A stretch of DNA of 7,025 nt, taken from the NCBI GenBank assembly GCA_022759065.1, contig JAEMPZ010000120.1, positions 1-7,025 of the forward strand, read 5' to 3'. Shown piece after piece: positions 1-4,985 of this stretch. The notes beneath the pieces are model-generated. The model was given only the letters and a program-made list of their open reading frames with translations. It was not told the DNA's origin and did no database searches. Source of the DNA: Acidobacteriota bacterium. Its GTDB lineage: Bacteria; Acidobacteriota; UBA4820; DSQY01. Within the stretch, counting starts at the first letter, position 1; each line of letters opens with the position of its first letter. The position numbers were made by a program, and so were the translations under genes.

Positions 1-127
1 GTTTTGAGTTGTGGTGCTGTCATTTTTTAACTCAAAACTCAAAACTCAAAACCCCAAACTCTCAACCCCCTCTTGTTCGCGTCACGTCTCACGCCATTCA
101 ACCTTCATAATTCATACTTCATACTTG
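1..127. repeat. Intergenic period-7 (heptanucleotide) repeat tract
   Basis: This non-coding stretch lies downstream of the DUF4388 gene and runs right up to its stop codon. A perfect period-7 tract covers 29-52 (unit ACTCAAA, just over three copies). A second heptad block covers 97-124, where the last units are TTCATAA, TTCATAC and TTCATAC. Between them, 82-95 is a near-perfect heptad pair (TCACGTC, then TCACGCC). Read in one register from position 45 to 128, most units end in TCA, ACG or TCG, so the period persists although the unit sequence drifts. Positions 1-10 (GTTTTGAGTT) are the exact reverse complement of 29-38. Seven is not a multiple of three and no ORF spans the tract, so it is not protein repeat coding. 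It resembles in style the short tandem heptamer repeats described in cyanobacterial intergenic DNA. The function is unknown. Confidence 0.75.
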
Positions 128-1273
128 CTACGGCCCGGTTGATTCTTCCGAAGGCGGGAGAAAGCCTATGAAGCCGTCCTTCGCGAGCCGCTTGAAAATC
201 ATCAGGGCCTGTAATTCCTGAATGGGCGAAAGGCGCAGGATCGCCTGGACGGTGTTGACGCCGTTGATTCTGCTAATAATGTAGTTTTCCTGCGGGGTGA
301 AGGTCATGTCGTTCAGTTCGTGAAGCGACTTCTGGAGATACGGAACGTGTTCTATGGTGAAAACGTCTGAAACAAGGGTGTGCTTTAGTTCGCCGAATGC
401 CTTGTGGATCATCGTTTCGGCCAGGGCGTTATTTGGATCAAGCGTCTTTGCCTGCTTGAAGGTCTCAACGCAGGCCTCGTATTCCCCCGCGTTGAATTGC
501 TTGAGCCCGTGGTTGCAAAGAAGCCTGATGTGTTCCTCGGGGCTCATGTGTGAAAGCGCTTTCTCTTCCGCCGCCCTGACGACACCTATGATCCCGATGC
601 TGTACATGTCGTAGAGCGTCTTGTTCACCGCGAAGTCGTTCGAGTGAAACATGAGGCAAAGGTCGAGGATTCTGCGGGGCGACTCCATGAGTTGGATCAT
701 CCGGTTGTAGAGCGGGTCCGCAAGAATTTCCCGCGTCAGGTTTTCGGGGATGATCGAGACTATCGTCTCCTGCGACGGGAAAATTTTTCTGATGCGAGCC
801 CACTCGTCGGCTCGCCGAGTCCCCTCCATCAGTATGGACGTGACATCCATCGCGATTGGCACGTGGTTCGCCTGCGACGGGACGTCGTTGAAAAACTTGA
901 AATCGCCATCCTCCCATAGGAAGAGGTCGTATATGGCCTCTTCCGCCTTGATTCGCAGGAAGCGCTGGACGTCATCCTCCGAGAGGTGGCCGTCCATCAC
1001 CAAAAGCCGGCCGAGCTTTATGCCGGTCTGCGCCTGCTTCTTAAACGCGGCCAAAAGGTCCTCCTCGGATATCTTGCCGTAGGCGAGGAGGAACTGGCCG
1101 AAGAATTCCCTAGGGTCGTTTGAGGAAGATGAGATGATTTTGCCGTCGCGAAAGTATATTTCCTTCACTACGTCGCCGCGCTGAAGGATAAGGATTCCTG
1201 TCTTCTGGCTCATCGCGAGCCACTGAAGGAGATCCGGCAACGGCATCGTGGAGAAGTCGCCGCTCAAACTCAT
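128..1273 (-). CDS. DUF4388 (PATAN-type) domain protein with a TPR unit
   Basis: A soluble protein of 381 residues. The N-terminus (about 1-155) matches the DUF4388/PATAN family: it opens MSLSGDFSTMPLPDLLQWLA, followed by a KTGIL strand and the FRDGKIISS turn typical of these domains. Family members are found in regulatory and gliding or two-component-associated proteins and are thought to be protein-interaction modules. Residues 253-285 look like one TPR unit (HGLKQFNAGEYEACVETF, then LDPNNALAE). Two segments of identical length, 187-231 and 327-371, flank the TPR and share a hydrophobic pattern ending in GIIG or GFIG; they may be a duplicated winged-helix-like module. No signal peptide or membrane segment is seen. 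The start is set by the family-typical N-terminus. No Shine-Dalgarno sequence precedes it, and a -10 box sits where transcription would begin at the ATG. It is the last gene on this strand, after rplT but separated from it by a hairpin. The precise role is unknown. Confidence 0.85.
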   Translation of the reverse strand: MSLSGDFSTMPLPDLLQWLAMSQKTGILILQRGDVVKEIYFRDGKIISSSSNDPREFFGQFLLAYGKISEEDLLAAFKKQAQTGIKLGRLLVMDGHLSEDDVQRFLRIKAEEAIYDLFLWEDGDFKFFNDVPSQANHVPIAMDVTSILMEGTRRADEWARIRKIFPSQETIVSIIPENLTREILADPLYNRMIQLMESPRRILDLCLMFHSNDFAVNKTLYDMYSIGIIGVVRAAEEKALSHMSPEEHIRLLCNHGLKQFNAGEYEACVETFKQAKTLDPNNALAETMIHKAFGELKHTLVSDVFTIEHVPYLQKSLHELNDMTFTPQENYIISRINGVNTVQAILRLSPIQELQALMIFKRLAKDGFIGFLPPSEESTGP

Positions 1274-1279
1274 GCATGG

Positions 1280-1308
1280 ATTGTACCGGGAATATGGGCG
1301 GAGCGCAA
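1280..1308 (-). promoter_or_regulatory. Candidate promoter of the DUF4388 gene (leaderless)
   Basis: On the minus strand, TACAAT (1280-1285) matches five of six bases of the -10 consensus. A weak -35 box TTGCGC (1303-1308, three of six) lies 17 bases upstream. The usual -10 to +1 distance puts the transcription start at about 1273, the A of the ATG. No ribosome-binding sequence lies between them. Confidence 0.45.
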
Positions 1309-1314
1309 GCGCAA

Positions 1315-1344
1315 GCGGCGGCTGGCCAAACCGGCAGCCGCCGC
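1315..1344 (-). terminator. Hairpin after rplT, probable terminator or attenuator
   Basis: A perfect 10-bp inverted repeat (arms 1315-1324 and 1335-1344, core GGCGGCTG/CAGCCGCC) with a 10-base loop lies 22 bases after the rplT stop. It is very GC-rich but is not followed by a U-run, so it is not a textbook intrinsic terminator. Its place, between the end of the ribosomal protein operon and the DUF4388 promoter, favours a role in ending or stabilising the thrS-infC-rpmI-rplT transcript. Confidence 0.5.
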
Positions 1345-1366
1345 GCGCCTTGATGAGCTTATGCCT

Positions 1367-1723
1367 CTAGGCCAGCGCCTGTTTGGCTCGCGTTACCAGG
1401 GATGCGAAGGTGGCCGGATCGCTTACCGCCATCTGGGCCAAAACCTTCCGGTCCAGCTCGATCTTGGCCTTCTTGAGGCCATCCATGAAGCGGCTGTAGC
1501 TGATGTCGTTCTGGTGGCATAGGGCGTTGATCCTGATGATCCAGAGCCGCCTGTAGTCGAGCTTCTTGACCTTCCTGCCCGCGAAAGCGAAGTTCAGGGA
1601 CCGTTCAACCTGCTCTTTCGCGGAGCGGTAGAGGTGATGTTTGGCGCCGAAGTATCCTTCGGCAAGCTTCAGGATTCTTTTGCGGCGTTCAACCTTGTGA
1701 TGGCCGCGTCTTACTCGGGGCAT
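1367..1723 (-). CDS. rplT: 50S ribosomal protein L20
   Basis: L20 binds 23S rRNA early in large-subunit assembly and, in well-studied bacteria, represses its own operon by binding mRNA. The product has 118 residues, the normal length. It opens MPRVRRGHHKVERRKRILK and carries the family signature around residues 54-75 (KLDYRRLWIIRINA). The N-terminal part is strongly basic, as expected for the rRNA-penetrating tail. The start is supported by an AAGGAG Shine-Dalgarno sequence seven bases upstream. The gene lies 39 bases after rpmI, in the classic infC-rpmI-rplT order, and the intergenic RNA can form a GAAA-capped hairpin. It is the last gene of the translation operon. The stop is TAG, and a strong hairpin follows. 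Confidence 0.98.
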   Translation of the reverse strand: MPRVRRGHHKVERRKRILKLAEGYFGAKHHLYRSAKEQVERSLNFAFAGRKVKKLDYRRLWIIRINALCHQNDISYSRFMDGLKKAKIELDRKVLAQMAVSDPATFASLVTRAKQALA

Positions 1724-1742
1724 GTTCTTTCTCCTTGCCTGA

Positions 1743-1761
1743 CAGGCGCCTTTCGGCCCTG
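1743..1761 (-). promoter_or_regulatory. GNRA-capped hairpin between rpmI and rplT
   Basis: On the minus strand, one base after the rpmI stop, CAGGGCC pairs with GGCGCCTG around a GAAA tetraloop (seven pairs with one bulged G). The overlapping GCCTG/CAGGC palindrome just downstream is a competing fold next to the rplT Shine-Dalgarno sequence. The position suggests a role in rplT translation or in mRNA processing. L20 binding is only inference. Confidence 0.4.
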
Positions 1762-1762
1762 G

Positions 1763-1969
1763 CTATTTGCACTGGCCGTACGGCAAAATCCGCCGAAGGT
1801 GCGCAAAGTCCGCGTGATTGACCGTGTCAGCCGCTTGAAGCCGGTTCTTCCGCTTGCGGTCTTTGCTCGCGAGAATGTGCCGGTGGCCGGCCTTCCAACG
1901 CTTGACTTTTCCGGTCGCGGTCACTTTGAACCGCTTCGCTCCGGACCGGTTTGTCTTCATTTTAGGCAT
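1763..1969 (-). CDS. rpmI: 50S ribosomal protein L35
   Basis: A small, very basic protein of the large ribosomal subunit, 68 residues, near the usual 64-66. It shows the family pattern: MPKMKTNRSGAKRFKVTATG at the start, then the basic GKVKRWKAGHRHILASKDRKRK stretch and a C-terminal RRILPYG-type end. The start has an AAGGAG Shine-Dalgarno sequence six bases upstream. It lies 19 bases after the infC stop and 39 bases before rplT, so all three are very likely one transcript and translationally linked. In model bacteria L35 is co-regulated with L20 through L20 binding upstream of rpmI; I did not identify that RNA structure here. The stop is TAG. Confidence 0.97.
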   Translation of the reverse strand: MPKMKTNRSGAKRFKVTATGKVKRWKAGHRHILASKDRKRKNRLQAADTVNHADFAHLRRILPYGQCK

Positions 1970-1988
1970 GTTCCACTCCTTTAGTGCT

Positions 1989-2516
1989 CTATGACTTCTT
2001 TGCCGGCGCCAGCATCATGACCATCTGCCTTCCGTCCATCAGCGGCGCGCGTTCTATTTTCCCAACTCCGACCAGGTCAGTGGCCAGCCGCGTCAGAAGC
2101 TTCTGGGCCATTTCCGGGTGGACGATCTCGCGCCCCCGGAACCTGACGGTGATTTTCACCTTATCTCCCTCGGTCAAGAAAGTTTCGGCGAACCTTTTCT
2201 TGACCTGGTAGTCATGCTCCTCTATCTTCGGCCGAACCTTGATCTCCTTTATGACGATGACCTTCTGTTTCTTCTTGGCCTCCTGGGCCTTTTTCTTCTC
2301 GTCATAGAGGAACTTGCCGAAATCAATGATTCGGCAGACCGGAGGTTGCGCCGTGGGGGCCACCTCCACCAGGTCCAAGCCCTTCTCCTCGGCTATGCGC
2401 ATGGCCTCTTCTGGAGTCATGATGCCGAGCTGCGCCCCGTCATCATCAATGACCCGGATCTCTCGTATCCGAATCTGACGGTTGACACGTGGTCCCCTCT
2501 GTGGCAGTTCGCGGAT
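1989..2516 (-). CDS. infC: Translation initiation factor IF3, AUC start
   Basis: IF3 binds the 30S subunit, keeps the subunits apart and checks start-codon and initiator-tRNA choice. The product is 175 residues if started at the ATC at 2514-2516. After the start come RVNRQIR and IRVIDDDGAQLGIM (N-terminal domain), KFLYDEKKKAQEAKKKQ (linker helix), and the C-domain with KEIKVRPKIEEHDYQVK and VRFRGREIVHPE. The first in-frame ATG (2420) would remove the first 32 residues, including conserved N-domain sequence, so it is not the start. No ATG, GTG or TTG fits upstream, while ATC has AGGGAGG exactly five bases ahead. Non-AUG starts (AUU, AUC, AUA) are an established hallmark of infC and let IF3 repress its own synthesis. 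The gene starts 10 bases after the thrS stop. The stop is TAG, 19 bases before rpmI. Confidence 0.95.
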   Translation of the reverse strand: MRELPQRGPRVNRQIRIREIRVIDDDGAQLGIMTPEEAMRIAEEKGLDLVEVAPTAQPPVCRIIDFGKFLYDEKKKAQEAKKKQKVIVIKEIKVRPKIEEHDYQVKKRFAETFLTEGDKVKITVRFRGREIVHPEMAQKLLTRLATDLVGVGKIERAPLMDGRQMVMMLAPAKKS

Positions 2517-2521
2517 GGCAG

Positions 2522-2528
2522 CCTCCCT
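2522..2528 (-). promoter_or_regulatory. infC Shine-Dalgarno overlapping the thrS stop
   Basis: AGGGAGG on the minus strand ends five bases before the ATC start of infC. Its first two bases are the last two of the thrS TAG stop codon (2527-2529). This optimal site decides the non-AUG start, and the overlap implies that ribosomes finishing thrS can reinitiate on infC. Confidence 0.8.
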
Positions 2529-4626
2529 ATTCCAATTCGAGGGTTCTTTTGGCGACTCGGCCCCTCAGCGTTTCAAGGAACTCGCCGCTCGGGCGTACCC
2601 CCAGGTCTCCGCCCTTCAAAGCCCGCACCGAAACGGCGCCGGCGTCCACTTCGCGATCTCCCGCTACCAGCATGTACGGCACCTTCTGGAGCTGCGCCTC
2701 CCTGATCTTGTAGCCGGTCTTCTCCGGCCTCGAATCAACGGAAACCCTGAGCCCCGCCGCGCGGTAGTTCTCCGCCACGGTATTACAGTATGACACATGT
2801 CGGTCCGCTATGGGAAGGAGGCGGACCTGCTCCGGCGCCAGCCATAGAGGGAAGGCGCCCTTGAAGTGCTCGATGAGGATTCCAACAAACCGTTCCATGG
2901 AACCGAAGGGAGCGCGGTGAATCATGACCGGGCGATGCATCGCGTTGTCGGCGCCGGTGTATGTGAGATCAAACCGGATCGGCAGGTTGTAGTCCACCTG
3001 AACCGTGCCGAGCTGCCATTCGCGGCCGATGACGTCCCTGATGATGAAGTCTATCTTCGGCCCGTAAAAGGCGGCCTCGCCCGGTTCCTCGGTGAACGGC
3101 ACGCCGAGGGTCCGGGCCGCGTCGCGGCAGGCCTCCTCGGCCTTGTCCCAGTTGTCGGCCGTGCCGGTGTACTTTTTCGAGTCCGGGTCCCTGAGGCCGA
3201 CGCGAACGCGGTAATCGGCAAGGCCCAGAGTGCCGAAGATGATTTTCACGAGCGACAGGCAGCCGCGCACCTCGGCCCCGACCTGATCTTCCGTGCAGAA
3301 CAGATGGGCGTCGTCCTGGGTAAAGCCCCGCACGCGCGTCATGCCGTTGAGCTCCCCGCTCTGCTCCCACCTGTAGACGGTTCCAAATTCGGCGAGGCGT
3401 ACCGGAAGGTCGCGGTAACTGTGGGGCTGCGACGAGAATATCTTGATGTGGTGCGGGCAGTTCATTGGTTTTAGCAGGAAACCGTCGAGGAGCTGGTCGT
3501 CAGGCATGACCTGCCCGGCTCCGATGACTTCGCGCCCGGCGCGCTCGTTGACGCTGGCAGCCAAGCGGGCCGAGGCGGCTTCCACCCGGTTCATCAGCTC
3601 GGCGCAGGAGCAGTTCTCCTCCAACGCCACGGCCAAGGACTCGGGAGCGACGATGGCGGGGAACTGGGAATCTTTGTAGTAGGGGAAGTGGCCGGAGGTC
3701 TTATACAGGGTTAGCTTCCCGATGTGAGGCGTGAAGACCTGGGCATAGCCCTGTTTCCGCAGCTCCTCTGAGATGAAGTTCTGCAACTCCTGCCGGATCG
3801 TCGCCCCGGCCGGCGTCCAGAGGATGAGCCCGGGGCCCACGTCCTCGTCTATGTGGAAGAGCTTCAGCTCCTTGCCCAACTTGCGATGGTCGCGAAGCTT
3901 GGCCTCTTCCAGCCGGGCCAGGTGCTCCTCCAGCTCCTTCGCGGAAAGAAATGCCGTCGCGTAGATTCGCTGGAGCATCTTGTTGTGTTCGTCGCCCTTC
4001 CAGTAAGCCCCGGCGACGGAGAGCAGCTTGAAAGTCCCGGGCTTGATCTTGCCGGTTGACGGAAGGTGCGGGCCGCGGCAGAAGTCGTTGAACTGCCCCT
4101 GGCGGTAAATCGAAACGGGCTCGTTCTGCCCGCGCTCGAAGGCCAGCTCGGCCTTGTAGGGTTCGCCCTCTTTCTCGAAGAGGTCGCGCGCCTTTTCCCA
4201 CGGCATCTCCTCGCGCCTTATCGGCGTGTCGCGGGAGATGATCTCCTCCATGCGCTCTTCGATCTTCGCCAGGTCTTCCGGCTGGAAGGGCTCTGGCCTG
4301 TCGAAGTCGTAGTAGAAGCCGTTCTCGATCGTAGGCCCTATGGCTATTTTCGCTTCGGGAAAAAGCTCCTTGACGGCATTGGCCATCAGGTGGGCGCAGG
4401 AATGGCGGTAAATGTCCAGGGCATCGGCACAGCGGTTGGTTACGATCTCTATGTGGCAATCGCCTGGAAGTGGAAGATAAACGTCACGCAGGCGGCCGTC
4501 AATTTTGGCGGCGAAGGCGGCGTCGGCTAGGCGCGGGGATATGCCACGCGCCACGTCCAGCGCCGTCGCTCCCTCTGGAAATACCCTCCGGCTGCCATCA
4601 GGAAGGGTTACATTCAGTTCCGCCAT
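2527..4626 (-). CDS. thrS: Threonyl-tRNA synthetase with an extra insertion
   Basis: This class II enzyme charges tRNA-Thr with threonine and edits mischarged serine. At 699 residues it is longer than the usual 640 or so. Domains in order: TGS (1-63); editing domain with HSCAH (H75, H79) and the DFCRGPH motif (C183, H187); catalytic core about 255-595; anticodon-binding domain about 598-699. The catalytic zinc ligands are C390 (KPMNC), H441 (TQDDAHLF) and H570 (MIHRAPFGSMERF, which includes motif 3). Motif 2 is around 417-434. Between SGH (311-313) and the PMNC motif there are about 52 residues more than in the E. coli enzyme. The chosen ATG at 4626 follows GGGAG at good spacing and begins at the TGS domain (MAELNVTLPDG). 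An in-frame ATG at 4719 would add 31 unrelated residues. The gene overlaps the infC ribosome-binding site and heads the operon. Confidence 0.97.
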   Translation of the reverse strand: MAELNVTLPDGSRRVFPEGATALDVARGISPRLADAAFAAKIDGRLRDVYLPLPGDCHIEIVTNRCADALDIYRHSCAHLMANAVKELFPEAKIAIGPTIENGFYYDFDRPEPFQPEDLAKIEERMEEIISRDTPIRREEMPWEKARDLFEKEGEPYKAELAFERGQNEPVSIYRQGQFNDFCRGPHLPSTGKIKPGTFKLLSVAGAYWKGDEHNKMLQRIYATAFLSAKELEEHLARLEEAKLRDHRKLGKELKLFHIDEDVGPGLILWTPAGATIRQELQNFISEELRKQGYAQVFTPHIGKLTLYKTSGHFPYYKDSQFPAIVAPESLAVALEENCSCAELMNRVEAASARLAASVNERAGREVIGAGQVMPDDQLLDGFLLKPMNCPHHIKIFSSQPHSYRDLPVRLAEFGTVYRWEQSGELNGMTRVRGFTQDDAHLFCTEDQVGAEVRGCLSLVKIIFGTLGLADYRVRVGLRDPDSKKYTGTADNWDKAEEACRDAARTLGVPFTEEPGEAAFYGPKIDFIIRDVIGREWQLGTVQVDYNLPIRFDLTYTGADNAMHRPVMIHRAPFGSMERFVGILIEHFKGAFPLWLAPEQVRLLPIADRHVSYCNTVAENYRAAGLRVSVDSRPEKTGYKIREAQLQKVPYMLVAGDREVDAGAVSVRALKGGDLGVRPSGEFLETLRGRVAKRTLELE

Positions 4627-4653
4627 GCAAGACTCCCAACAATCCGAACAACC

Positions 4654-4680
4654 GGGGCGCCCGATTGGCGCCTCCGCCCC
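4654..4680 (-). promoter_or_regulatory. Competing hairpins in the thrS leader
   Basis: The leader can fold in two mutually exclusive ways: GGCGCC at 4656-4661 with GGCGCC at 4667-4672 (five-base loop), or GGGGCG at 4654-4659 with CGCCCC at 4675-4680. The element lies about 30 bases before the thrS start codon. I see no T-box consensus and no convincing sigma70 promoter of its own in 4627-4797, so thrS may be read from the tRNA-Val promoter. The regulatory meaning is inference. Confidence 0.35.
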
Positions 4681-4797
4681 ACAACCTTCTTTGAAGAGAG
4701 ATGGAGGCAACGAAGCCAAAGCCGCGGGCGCACCCCCGACGCCATCCCTCCGTGCTGGACGGGAAACCGAAGCCTCTCGCCCAGATATAAGAAAAAG

Positions 4798-4873
4798 TGG
4801 TAGGCGCGAGCGGGATCGAACCGCTGACCTCTACCGTGTCAAGGTAGCGCTCTCCCATCTGAGCTACGCGCCT
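4798..4873 (-). tRNA. tRNA-Val (GAC), CCA encoded
   Basis: The minus strand folds into a complete 76-base cloverleaf. The acceptor stem is AGGCGCG with CGCGCCT; U8 and A9 are present; the D arm has a GCTC/GAGC stem around AGATGGGA; the anticodon arm has a CTACC/GGTAG stem with loop TTGACAC; a five-base variable loop follows; the T arm has an AGCGG/CCGCT stem with loop TTCGATC. The discriminator base is A and CCA is encoded at 4798-4800. The anticodon GAC (plus-strand positions 4838-4840) reads the valine codons GUC and GUU. A short T-run (CTTTTTC) follows. A good promoter lies directly upstream, and thrS starts 171 bases downstream on the same strand. All helices pair without mismatch, so this looks functional. 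Confidence 0.98.
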
Positions 4874-4887
4874 TCACAGGGAGTGAA

Positions 4888-4916
4888 ATGCTATCAGAAA
4901 GGGGCTTTCGTGTCAA
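4888..4916 (-). promoter_or_regulatory. Sigma70-type promoter of tRNA-Val
   Basis: The minus strand has a perfect -35 TTGACA (4911-4916), a 17-base spacer and TAGCAT (4888-4893, four of six -10 bases). The predicted start near 4881 gives an eight-base leader before the mature tRNA. It may also drive thrS and the genes after it by read-through of the weak T-run behind the tRNA. Confidence 0.75.
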
Positions 4917-4917
4917 T

Positions 4918-4960
4918 GGCCCCTGCGCCCGCGCGCGGTTCGCCCGCGGGCGAAAGGGCC
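4918..4960 (-). terminator. GC-rich hairpin after the kinase gene
   Basis: An inverted repeat lies between the kinase stop codon and the tRNA promoter. Outer arms are GGCCC/GGGCC (4918-4922 and 4956-4960); the inner stem CGCCCGCG/CGCGGGCG (4926-4933 and 4945-4952) is perfect over eight pairs. There is no U-run after it, because the tRNA -35 box begins two bases later. It probably ends or shields the kinase transcript, but it is not a textbook intrinsic terminator. Confidence 0.45.
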
Positions 4961-4985
4961 ATAATTTGCCGCGCCAGAGCGGCGG

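Noticed and set aside
29..124. CRISPR-like array
   Set aside because: The repeats are seven bases long and directly adjoining, with no spacers and no cas genes.
2969..4459. Minus-strand frames 2969-3370 and 3701-4459 inside thrS
   Set aside because: They lie out of frame within ThrRS and give arginine- and proline-rich low-information sequence typical of GC-rich off-frame reading.
4627..4719. Upstream in-frame ATG at 4719 as the thrS start
   Set aside because: It adds 31 residues unrelated to ThrRS; the ATG at 4626 begins the TGS domain and has its own ribosome-binding site.
4627..4797. T-box riboswitch controlling thrS
   Set aside because: I could not find the conserved T-box sequence or an antiterminator/terminator pair with a U-run.
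4598..4858. Minus-strand 86-residue frame between thrS and the tRNA
   Set aside because: It starts inside the tRNA gene and overlaps the thrS start; no recognisable protein or ribosome-binding site.
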